From: Mucilaginibacter sp. 44-25 | GTDB lineage: Bacteria; Bacteroidota; Bacteroidia; Sphingobacteriales; Sphingobacteriaceae | Length of the DNA: 64,000 nucleotides | Direction of reading: 5' to 3' | NCBI GenBank assembly: GCA_001898335.1 | Contig: MKTS01000009.1 | Location: 248,001 to 312,000, forward strand | Shown: positions 24,553-32,053 of the stretch, piece by piece | Layout of the letters: the number at the start of each line of letters is the position of its first letter | Position numbering within the stretch: the stretch's first letter is position 1 | Made by a program: the position numbers and the translations under genes | Notes under the pieces: model-generated | What the model saw: only the letters and a program-made list of their open reading frames with translations | Told to the model about the DNA's origin: nothing | Databases searched by the model: none

Positions 24553-25215
24553 TTACTTCTCAAACTTAAACACCTCGTCCATTTTTGAGTTATTGTGGGT
24601 GCTCACCTTCATATCATTTATTAAACCGGTTGATAAGCTGTAAACCCAGCCATGCACACTTAAATTACGGCCGTTGGCCCAGGCGTTTTGTACGATAGAG
24701 GTTTTACAAAGATTGTTCACATTCTCTATAACGTTGAGTTCCACCAGCCTGTCGCCGCGTTTTACTTCATCTTCAATAGCGTTCAACTCATCGGCATGCA
24801 CGCGGTAAACATCCTTAATATGGCGTAACCAGTTGTCAATCAATCCAAATTGCTTATTGGTCATGCTGGCCAATACGCCACCACAACCATAATGGCCGGT
24901 TACAATAACGTGTTTTACTTCCAGTACGTTTACGGCATAGTCCAGCACGCTCAGCATATTCATATCCGTATGGATCACCATGTTAGCGATATTACGGTGT
25001 ACAAATATCTCTCCCGGATTGGTACGGGTGATCTGGTTGGCGGGTACACGACTATCGGCGCAGCCTATCCATAGTATTGGGGGTTTTTGGCCGTTGGCAA
25101 GGGTGGTAAAAAACTCCGGATCTTCCTTTAAAGCATCGGCAACAAACTGCCTGTTCCCTTCCAGAAGGCTCTCGTAAGAAATATGGCTGGTATCATGAAT
25201 TAATTTCGCGCACAT
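24553..25215 (-). CDS. can: Beta-class carbonic anhydrase
   Basis: 220 aa. Zinc ligands C52, H108 and C111 are in GCADSRVPAN and GHYGCGG, with D54 and R56 forming the regulatory Asp-Arg pair. Hydrates CO2 to bicarbonate for carboxylation reactions and pH balance. No signal peptide, so cytoplasmic. It is downstream of the DUF1275 membrane protein gene with only a 5-bp gap, so the two are probably one transcript ending at the terminator at 24495-24524. Confidence 0.95.
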   Translation of the reverse strand: MCAKLIHDTSHISYESLLEGNRQFVADALKEDPEFFTTLANGQKPPILWIGCADSRVPANQITRTNPGEIFVHRNIANMVIHTDMNMLSVLDYAVNVLEVKHVIVTGHYGCGGVLASMTNKQFGLIDNWLRHIKDVYRVHADELNAIEDEVKRGDRLVELNVIENVNNLCKTSIVQNAWANGRNLSVHGWVYSLSTGLINDMKVSTHNNSKMDEVFKFEK

Positions 25216-25220
25216 AATTA

Positions 25221-25979
25221 TTATTTTTTGAGTGATGAATTGTCAGTTTTATTTGGGTAAAATATTTGGCATACTTTTCTCGCCATTAGCGGCAAAAGGT
25301 CGTAATAAATAATAGTGAGTAATATAACGGGTACAAAGTAAAATACTTTAAACTCATATTCATTAAAAAAATAACCACCAATAAAGCCGCCCAGTATAAA
25401 AAACACCAATATGGTTACACGCACGTATATCTTCCGGCGTACTTCAGCCCGGTCTGTAGTCCGTGGGTGCATCCAGTCGGCCAGTTCGCTGCCCAGATCC
25501 GTAAAAAGGCCGGTGAGGTGAGTTGATTTAATAAGCCCTCCTGAAACGTTGGAAACCAGGCTATTTTGCAGCCCCATAGCAAAAATCATGGCGCTAATTA
25601 CAATCTCTCTTTCCTGCTGCGTTTCGTCATAAAAATGATTGCCATATAACGCTACAAAGATGAGCACCCCTGTCTCCAGTATAATAGGTACCGAATGTGC
25701 TTTGTAATAACTAATGTGCTGTAACGATTTAACGATAAACTTGGTGACAAAAGCCCCGGCCAGGAACATACATAGCCATATACTGAATAAGATGATAGAA
25801 TGATAATTCTGGTTAACAATATTTTTGGCCAGGTTGGCTACGTGCCCCGTAATATTCGACGTAAAAGCCAGAAAAGCCAGCAAACCGCAAACATCTGTTG
25901 CACCGGCAACAAACGCGCTTGACGATGCCAGCATTAAATTATGTTTTAGTGTGCGCTTTTCCTTTGAATGCCTCAGCAT
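25221..25979 (-). CDS. DUF1275 (YoaK-type) membrane protein
   Basis: About 252 aa with hydrophobic segments spanning residues ~18-38, 55-80, 93-110, 117-140, 187-205 and 215-235. It matches the YoaK/DUF1275 pattern: AGATDVCGLLAF near the start, then FTSNITGHVANLA, and AMGLQNSLVSNVSGGLIKSTHLTG in the middle, a DUF1275 signature. Function is unknown, though some relatives sit next to transporters. I chose ATG 25979 (MLRHSKEKR) over the ORF-extending ATG because the longer start adds a Cys/Tyr-rich tail not typical of the family. Overlap with the downstream carbonic anhydrase by gap of 5 bp suggests a shared role, possibly CO2/bicarbonate-linked. Confidence 0.88.
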   Translation of the reverse strand: MLRHSKEKRTLKHNLMLASSSAFVAGATDVCGLLAFLAFTSNITGHVANLAKNIVNQNYHSIILFSIWLCMFLAGAFVTKFIVKSLQHISYYKAHSVPIILETGVLIFVALYGNHFYDETQQEREIVISAMIFAMGLQNSLVSNVSGGLIKSTHLTGLFTDLGSELADWMHPRTTDRAEVRRKIYVRVTILVFFILGGFIGGYFFNEYEFKVFYFVPVILLTIIYYDLLPLMARKVCQIFYPNKTDNSSLKK

Positions 25980-26050
25980 ATTAATATATATTGCTTTGTA
26001 ACAGTATTGGCATAAGCCTGTTTGCAAGTGGGGGATAAATTAAATAAAAA

Positions 26051-26074
26051 GGCCCGCTTTATAATGAGCGGGCC
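26051..26074 (-). terminator. Intrinsic terminator after the 26096-26761 gene
   Basis: GGCCCGCT, 8-nt loop and AGCGGGCC; on the minus strand it is followed by TTTTTATTT. It lies 22 bp past the stop of the small secreted protein and separates that gene from DUF1275. Confidence 0.85.
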
Positions 26075-26095
26075 TGCCTTATCTATAAAATTCAC

Positions 26096-26761
26096 TTACA
26101 TAAATCTCGAAGAGCCATTATTATTAGCAGGTGTTAATGGCGGTGTTTGCGATGGGTTGGTAGTATTGTTAGCATCAATGTTTCTTTTTGACCGCCTTAG
26201 CAGATAAAAACCGCCTTTTAAAAGTTTTGATATGGGTATATTATAAGCTACTGTAACAAAACCTCTTTTTTGGTTAGCGGCAACCGTACCCAATTCCATC
26301 CCATACCCCACCTGGAAGTTTAAGATAGAAACAGACAATGTTGGCGCGAAAATATTTTGCGTATTATCGTTATTGGTATTGGCGGCAAATAGTACACCCA
26401 GATTTATTCCAAAGGTATTATTCATCTCTGTGTTAATGATCTTGCCATTATTATCAGTAGTTACCTCCATGCGGCCCCAATTAATACCAAACCCAGCTCC
26501 TATCGAATTAAATAATGATACACTACCTTTCATGGAGGGGTCGCCTGTGGTAGAGTTAAAACGAATAAGCGGTATAGTAAAATTGGTGTTTAATGCCGTA
26601 GCCTTGTACTCTGATGTTTTCCCTGCAGGGTAAGGCTCCCACTGGGCGTCATCACTTACGCGATCATTATTTGACGATTTGCTTCCTTGCTGCTTTTGTT
26701 GCTGGCAGAACGCTATACTTACTATTGAACATAGGATAGCAACCATGAGAATTTTTTTCAT
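26096..26761 (-). CDS. Small secreted, barrel-like hypothetical protein
   Basis: 221 aa. Signal peptide MKKILMVAILCSIVSIAFC, then a Gln/Ser/Asn-rich linker. Residues about 50-180 alternate hydrophobic strands (TNFTIPLIRF, GAGFGINWGRMEV, FGINLGVLFA, VSILNFQVGYGMELG, GFVTVAYNIPIS), which fits a small eight-strand-type outer-membrane barrel, but the protein does not end in the usual Phe. The C-terminal ~40 residues are polar and Asn/Thr/Pro-rich. No family is recognised. Confidence 0.75.
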   Translation of the reverse strand: MKKILMVAILCSIVSIAFCQQQKQQGSKSSNNDRVSDDAQWEPYPAGKTSEYKATALNTNFTIPLIRFNSTTGDPSMKGSVSLFNSIGAGFGINWGRMEVTTDNNGKIINTEMNNTFGINLGVLFAANTNNDNTQNIFAPTLSVSILNFQVGYGMELGTVAANQKRGFVTVAYNIPISKLLKGGFYLLRRSKRNIDANNTTNPSQTPPLTPANNNGSSRFM

Positions 26762-26951
26762 GTGATGAAGATTAAAGGTTAATCACTGAAAATAAGTCAT
26801 TTAAATAAAAAATACAACTTTAAGCTCTATATTTTTTCGATTTTAACTTACCCGATGGTATTTTTAAAAATGAGAGAAAATGTATAATACCAGTTAAAGC
26901 CGTTGTTATTATATAATTCCCTATTTTTAGCACTTTACCAATTTATACACC

Positions 26952-28493
26952 GTGAACAAAAAGCTGGATATTCTACAAAACAAACGAGAGCAGGCCCTTA
27001 CCGGCGGTGGCGAGGCACGTATAGAGGCGCAACATAAAAAGGGTAAACTTACCGCCCGTGAACGCCTGCATTTTCTTTTAGATGATGGCTCTTTTCAGGA
27101 GATAGGCATGTTTGTTTCGCACCGCTCAACCGATTTTGGCATGGAGAAAGAAAAATATCCGGGCGATGGTGTAGTAACGGGCTACGGTAATATCAACGGT
27201 AGGCTGGTATATGTTTTCTCACAGGATTTTACCGTTTTTGGAGGGTCGCTGTCTGAAACCCATGCCGAAAAGATTTGCAAGATCATGGACCTTGCCATGC
27301 AGAACGGCGCACCCGTAATAGGCTTAAACGACTCAGGCGGTGCTCGTATACAGGAAGGGGTCGTATCATTAGGAGGTTATGCCGATATTTTTTATCGTAA
27401 TACACTGGCCAGCGGCGTTATTCCACAGCTATCGGCTATTATGGGGCCTTGTGCAGGAGGCGCGGTATACTCACCTGCTATAACCGATTTTATATTGATG
27501 GTAGAGCATACTTCATATATGTTTGTTACCGGCCCTAATGTGGTTAAAACGGTTACTCATGAGCAGGTAACCTCCGAGGAATTGGGCGGGGCACGCACAC
27601 ACGCCACCAAAAGCGGCGTTACGCATTTTGCCTGTGCTAATGAAATTGAGGCCATTAACCACATTAAGCGCCTGCTAAGCTACATGCCTCAAAATTGCGA
27701 GGACCGTGCACCTGCCGTACCATATGAAAGCGGCGATGAAACCCGACCCGCCCTGAATGATATAATGCCGGAAAACGCCTCTCAGCCCTATGATATTCGT
27801 GAGGTAATTGAACAGGTAATAGACGCGGGAACCTTTCTTGAAGTACATAAAGATTTCGCTGAGAACATTGTAGTGGGCTTTGCCCGCCTGGCCGGCCGCA
27901 GTATTGGAATTGTAGCCAACCAGCCTATGTTTTTGGCTGGTGTATTGGATATCCATTCATCAACCAAAGGCGCACGCTTTGTACGGTTTTGCGATAGCTT
28001 TAATATACCGCTGCTGGTGTTTGAAGATGTACCGGGATTTTTGCCCGGTACCGACCAGGAGTGGAACGCCATTATTACCAATGGCGCCAAACTGCTTTAC
28101 GCCTTCTGCGAGGCAACGGTACCGCGTATCACCGTAATTACCCGTAAAGCCTATGGCGGCGCGTATGATGTAATGAACTCCAAACATATTGGTGCGGACA
28201 TGAACTACGCCTGGCCTACCGCTGAAATTGCGGTAATGGGTGCCAAAGGTGCCGCAGAGATCATTTTTAAGCGGGAAATAACCGCTGCAGAAGACCCCGA
28301 AGCTAAATGGCGCGAAAAGGAGGAACAATATGCCGGCATTTTCGCCAACCCTTACCGCGCCGCCGAGCGTGGCTTTATTGATGAGGTGATTGTACCATCA
28401 GAAACCAGAAGCAAACTTATTCAGGCTTTTAAAATGCTGGAAAATAAGGTGGTAAACAACCCAAGGAAAAAACACGGGAATATACCGCTTTGA
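26952..28493 (+). CDS. Acyl-CoA carboxylase carboxyltransferase subunit (propionyl-CoA/methylmalonyl-CoA type)
   Basis: 513 aa. Crotonase-type carboxyltransferase with the two halves visible: [32 protein letters not shown] and [13 protein letters not shown] in the first, then [18 protein letters not shown] region and [57 protein letters not shown] in the second. It transfers CO2 between biotin and an acyl-CoA, as the beta subunit of propionyl-CoA carboxylase or of methylmalonyl-CoA decarboxylase. The biotin carboxylase/carrier partner is not in this window. Start is GTG 26952 ([13 protein letters not shown]). It is followed by repeat array 2. Confidence 0.92.
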   Translation: MNKKLDILQNKREQALTGGGEARIEAQHKKGKLTARERLHFLLDDGSFQEIGMFVSHRSTDFGMEKEKYPGDGVVTGYGNINGRLVYVFSQDFTVFGGSLSETHAEKICKIMDLAMQNGAPVIGLNDSGGARIQEGVVSLGGYADIFYRNTLASGVIPQLSAIMGPCAGGAVYSPAITDFILMVEHTSYMFVTGPNVVKTVTHEQVTSEELGGARTHATKSGVTHFACANEIEAINHIKRLLSYMPQNCEDRAPAVPYESGDETRPALNDIMPENASQPYDIREVIEQVIDAGTFLEVHKDFAENIVVGFARLAGRSIGIVANQPMFLAGVLDIHSSTKGARFVRFCDSFNIPLLVFEDVPGFLPGTDQEWNAIITNGAKLLYAFCEATVPRITVITRKAYGGAYDVMNSKHIGADMNYAWPTAEIAVMGAKGAAEIIFKREITAAEDPEAKWREKEEQYAGIFANPYRAAERGFIDEVIVPSETRSKLIQAFKMLENKVVNNPRKKHGNIPL

Positions 28494-28520
28494 TGAAGTT
28501 AAGTAGATAGTTAAAAGATT

Positions 28521-29118
28521 GCTTTAGCGAAACTCATTGCCGTACCCTTTCAAGGGACGGTTGAAAATAATTTAAAATGGCTTTAGCTGAAAATAGTCAA
28601 CTTGCTATTGGAGCTAAAGCCTTTTTGCTTGCTTATTATCCGTTGGCTGAAGCCAACGGCAATGATACTTCCCGCATATCCTTCATTGCCGTCCCTTTCA
28701 AGGGACGGTTAAGAAAATAATTTCAAAATGGCTTTAGCTGAAAATAGTCAACTTTCTATTGGGGCTAAAGCCTTTTGCTTGCTTGTTATCCGTTGGCTGA
28801 AGCCAACGGCAATGATACTTCCCGCATATCCTTCATTGCCGTACCCTTTCAAGGGACGGTTAAGAAAATAATCCTAATAGGCTTTAGCCAAAAAACGTTT
28901 GTTTAGGCTAAAGCCGATCTGTCTATTCAGTATCCGTTGGCTGAAGCCAACGGCAATGATAGCTTACCAACTCGCACCTCCATTCATTGCCGTCCCTTTC
29001 AAGGGACGGTTAAGAAATACTCCTAATAGGCTTGCTTTTTATCCGTTGGCTGAAGCCAACGGCAGTGATAGCTTACCAACTCGCACATCAACTCATTGCC
29101 GTCCTTTTCAAGGGACGG
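28521..29118. repeat. Array 2: hairpin-module repeats with a third hairpin type
   Basis: Four copies of hairpin 1 (first CCG at 28640, 28790, 28934, 29043) and five of hairpin 2 (near 28538, 28688, 28838, 28990, 29099), with spacing 150, 144 and 109 bp. Hairpin 1 with its tail is identical to that of array 1 (CCGTTGGC-TGAA-GCCAACGG, then CAATGA). Hairpin 2 here is CCGTCCCT-TTCA-AGGGACGG, the array 1 stem with a compensated A/T swap; two copies have an inserted A. A third hairpin, GGCTTTAGC...GCTAAAGCC, occurs between units at about 28579-28621, 28729-28771 and 28880-28917. The array lies between the carboxyltransferase gene and GNAT. Confidence 0.88.
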
Positions 29119-29192
29119 CCTGCAGCATTGATGTGCCCTTCATAATTCAACATGTAGTGTTCAATATTAAATGATTTTGCTTTTATTAGTAT

Positions 29193-29606
29193 ATGCTCTC
29201 CATCGAACAAATTACTCCCCACCTCACTTGGCAGTTACGCCGGGATATACTCTACCCTAACGAATATAAATTTAATATGGAAATGCCCGAGGATGAGCAT
29301 GGCTACCACTTCGGTGCATTTACAGATAATAAGCTGGTGGGTGTCGTATCTTTATTTAAAGATCATAACGACTGGCAATTCCGTAAGCTGGCGGTTGACG
29401 CCGCTTACCAGGGCAAAGGTATAGGCACACAATTACTGGATTACCTTACCGGCTTTGTGAAACAAGAAAACGGTGAGCGCTTGTGGTGTAATGCGCGCAC
29501 ATCGGCTGTTGGCTTTTATATAAAACTCGGCTTTGCCCAAACCAAAACAACCTTTCATAAAAAAGGTATCGATTACGTAGTTATGGAAAAACACCTCGCT
29601 GAATAA
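29193..29606 (+). CDS. GNAT-family N-acetyltransferase
   Basis: 137 aa, one GNAT domain. Acetyl-CoA-binding motif A reads FRKLAVDAAYQGKGIGTQLLDYL (about 65-87), with Q/R-x-x-G-x-G/A; motif B is near CNARTSAVGFYIKLGFAQTK. Substrate unknown. Short 5' region separates it from array 2, and a weak terminator follows. Confidence 0.9.
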   Translation: MLSIEQITPHLTWQLRRDILYPNEYKFNMEMPEDEHGYHFGAFTDNKLVGVVSLFKDHNDWQFRKLAVDAAYQGKGIGTQLLDYLTGFVKQENGERLWCNARTSAVGFYIKLGFAQTKTTFHKKGIDYVVMEKHLAE

Positions 29607-29610
29607 AAAC

Positions 29611-29645
29611 AAAAAGTCAGCCTGCCTTGCGCAAACTGACCTTTT
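29611..29645 (+). terminator. Possible weak terminator after the GNAT gene
   Basis: AAAAAGTCAG and CTGACCTTTT form a stem with one mismatch and a 15-nt loop, ending in TTTT. No other structure was found in the 29607-29832 gap apart from the -7 element at 29781. Confidence 0.45.
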
Positions 29646-29780
29646 ACATACTAAACTGACTAACTAATTTTCTTAAAATTAACGCTGCAAAAGTGCGGCT
29701 GTAATATGAAGTGTATGTTAAATAATAAATAAACTTCATAACCGTCATAATTACATTTATAAACTTACCATTTGCTTTAC

Positions 29781-29788
29781 TATATTTG
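29781..29788 (+). promoter_or_regulatory. -7 element of the M42 peptidase promoter
   Basis: TATATTTG is a perfect TAnnTTTG match 45 bp ahead of the ATG. I see no clear TTG 17-23 bp upstream. Confidence 0.45.
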
Positions 29789-29832
29789 CCCCGAAGCTAT
29801 CTCCCCAATAGCGTAACCAACAATTTCTGCAC

Positions 29833-30951
29833 ATGGCGAAAAAGAAAACCGAAGTTGAACAGCAAAAGCCTGCTGTTGTTAATGAAACGTCCTTAGCATT
29901 TTTTGAAAAATATATCAACAACCCATCTCCTACCGGTTTCGAGTGGAAAGGTCAGGAAATATGGCTCGATTACATTAAACCATATATTGATGACCACTAT
30001 GTAGATAACTATGGAACGGCAGTGGGTGTTATTAACCCCGAGGCCGAATACAAGGTGGTTATTGAAGCACATGCTGATGAAATATCCTGGTTTGTGAACT
30101 ACATTACCAATGATGGATTGATCTACGTGATTCGCAATGGCGGTTCTGACCATCAGATAGCACCATCAAAAAGGGTTGATATCCATACCGATAAAGGAAT
30201 TGTTAAGGCCGTATTCGGCTGGCCAGCCATACACACCCGTCTGGGTGGCGAAAAGGAAGAAGCCCCTACGCTTAAAAACATTTTTCTGGATTGCGGATGC
30301 ACCAGTAAAGAAGAAGTTGAAGCTCTCGGCATACACGTAGGTTGTGTAATTACCTACGAAGATGAGTTTATGGTGCTGAACAATCGCTACTACGTTGGTC
30401 GCGCTTTAGATAACCGCGCAGGTGGTTTCATGATAGCCGAGGTTGCCCGCCTGTTAAAAGAAAATAACGTAAAGCTGCCTTTTGGTTTGTACATCGTAAA
30501 TGCCGTACAGGAAGAAATCGGCCTTCGCGGCGCCGAGATGATAGCGCATCGCATTAAGCCAAACGTAGCCATTGTTACCGATGTTACGCATGATACCGGC
30601 ACACCTATGATCAACAAGATCACCCAGGGAGACCTTGCCTGCGGTAGAGGCCCCGTTATTTCGTATGCGCCGGCCGTACAAAATAACCTGAACAAACTGC
30701 TGATTGAATCAGCTGAAAAAGCTGGTATACCGTTTCAGCGCCAGGCGTCGTCGCGCTCAACCGGTACCGATACCGATGCTTTTGCCTACTCTAATGACGG
30801 CGTACCATCAGCATTAATATCATTACCGTTGAGATATATGCACACTACCGTAGAGATGATCCATAAAGATGATGTAGACAACGTAATCCGCCTCATCTAT
30901 GAATCGTTACTCAACATCCAGAACGGGCAAGATTTCAGATATATTAAATAA
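29833..30951 (+). CDS. M42 family aminopeptidase
   Basis: 372 aa, with the M42/M20-type dinuclear zinc site: H in IEAHADEISWFV, D in GRALDNRAGGF, E pair in NAVQEEIGLRGAE, D in VTDVTHDTG and H in PLRYMHTTVEMIH. PSPTGFE is the conserved opening. Cytoplasmic, as no signal peptide is seen; it removes N-terminal residues from peptides. The N-terminal Lys/Glu-rich stretch (AKKKTEVEQQKP) is an extension and has no visible role. Confidence 0.93.
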   Translation: MAKKKTEVEQQKPAVVNETSLAFFEKYINNPSPTGFEWKGQEIWLDYIKPYIDDHYVDNYGTAVGVINPEAEYKVVIEAHADEISWFVNYITNDGLIYVIRNGGSDHQIAPSKRVDIHTDKGIVKAVFGWPAIHTRLGGEKEEAPTLKNIFLDCGCTSKEEVEALGIHVGCVITYEDEFMVLNNRYYVGRALDNRAGGFMIAEVARLLKENNVKLPFGLYIVNAVQEEIGLRGAEMIAHRIKPNVAIVTDVTHDTGTPMINKITQGDLACGRGPVISYAPAVQNNLNKLLIESAEKAGIPFQRQASSRSTGTDTDAFAYSNDGVPSALISLPLRYMHTTVEMIHKDDVDNVIRLIYESLLNIQNGQDFRYIK

Positions 30952-31011
30952 ATAAAACATTTTTACGCAATTGGCATTGTGTAAACGCATTACCTATACC
31001 CTACTTATACC

Positions 31012-31914
31012 ATGAAACCAACATTATTAATTTTGGCCGCAGGGATGGCCAGCCGTTACGGCAGCATGAAACAAGTTGATGGCTTTGGCCCTAATGGCGA
31101 AACCATTATTGATTACTCTATATATGATGCTATTAAAGCCGGCTTCGGTAAAGTAAGCTTCATTATCCGTGAGGAATTTGCCGACTCTTTTAAGGCCATT
31201 TTTGAGCCTAAATTAAAGGGACGTATAGAAACAGACTATGTTTTCCAGAGTTTTGACCTTACTCCTTTCGGCATTAATGAGCAGATAGAACGTGCCAAAC
31301 CATGGGGAACCGCGCATGCCGTACTGGCTGCCCGCAACCAGGTACATGAGCCCTTCTGCGTAATTAACGCCGATGACTTTTACGGCTATGAGGCTTTTGA
31401 AAAAATGGCTCAGTTCCTTACCACAGAAGTAGCTGATGACCGCTACGCGCTGATGGGTTACCAGGTAGATAAAACCTTGTCAGACTATGGCACCGTATCT
31501 CGCGGGGTTTGCGCTGTTGACGAAAAAGGCAACATGACCGAGGTAAACGAACGTACTGAAGTATACTTTAAAGAAGATGGCAGCGTAGCTTATAAAGATG
31601 CTACCGGCGAACACCCGCTAAGTAATGATACCCGTGTATCCATGAACTTTTGGGGCTTTACCCCGGCTGTTTTCAAACAAAGCGAAGATCTTTTCAAGAA
31701 ATTTGTTGAGGCCAACAAAACCAATCCGAAAGCTGAATTCTTTATTCCACTGGTTGCCGACGAACTTATCAAAAATGGCACAGCATCTTTTAAAGTAATT
31801 CCTACGGCTAATAAATGGTTTGGCGTAACTTATAAAGAAGATAAGCCCATTGTACAGGCCAGCATCTCCGAGCTGGTAGAGAATGGCACTTATCCTGCTA
31901 ACCTTTGGAACTAA
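31012..31914 (+). CDS. Sugar-nucleotidyltransferase family protein
   Basis: 300 aa Rossmann-like nucleotidyltransferase. Nucleotide-binding start LILAAGMASRYGSMKQ (residues 6-21), substrate region KPWGTAHAVLAARN and the metal-binding INADDFYG. This pattern is shared by glucose-1-phosphate thymidylyl/uridylyl-type enzymes and by phosphocholine-type ones; the substrate cannot be fixed. It is 60 bp downstream of the M42 gene and may share its transcript. It is followed by a strong terminator. Confidence 0.88.
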   Translation: MKPTLLILAAGMASRYGSMKQVDGFGPNGETIIDYSIYDAIKAGFGKVSFIIREEFADSFKAIFEPKLKGRIETDYVFQSFDLTPFGINEQIERAKPWGTAHAVLAARNQVHEPFCVINADDFYGYEAFEKMAQFLTTEVADDRYALMGYQVDKTLSDYGTVSRGVCAVDEKGNMTEVNERTEVYFKEDGSVAYKDATGEHPLSNDTRVSMNFWGFTPAVFKQSEDLFKKFVEANKTNPKAEFFIPLVADELIKNGTASFKVIPTANKWFGVTYKEDKPIVQASISELVENGTYPANLWN

Positions 31915-31928
31915 GTTTTAAAGCTAAT

Positions 31929-31962
31929 AAAAAACAGCCCCGTTATTACGGGGCTGTTTTTT
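31929..31962 (+). terminator. Bidirectional-type intrinsic terminator
   Basis: A perfect stem AAAAACAGCCCCGT / ACGGGGCTGTTTTT with loop TATT (31930-31961), followed by TTATT. It closes the nucleotidyltransferase transcript. Confidence 0.9.
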
Positions 31963-32053
31963 ATTGTAACTTTCTCATTACACATACGCTACGGTGACGA
32001 GCTATTGTATTTTGAGCCGCTGCTTTGCTATATTTATTACCTAAACTTTTAAA

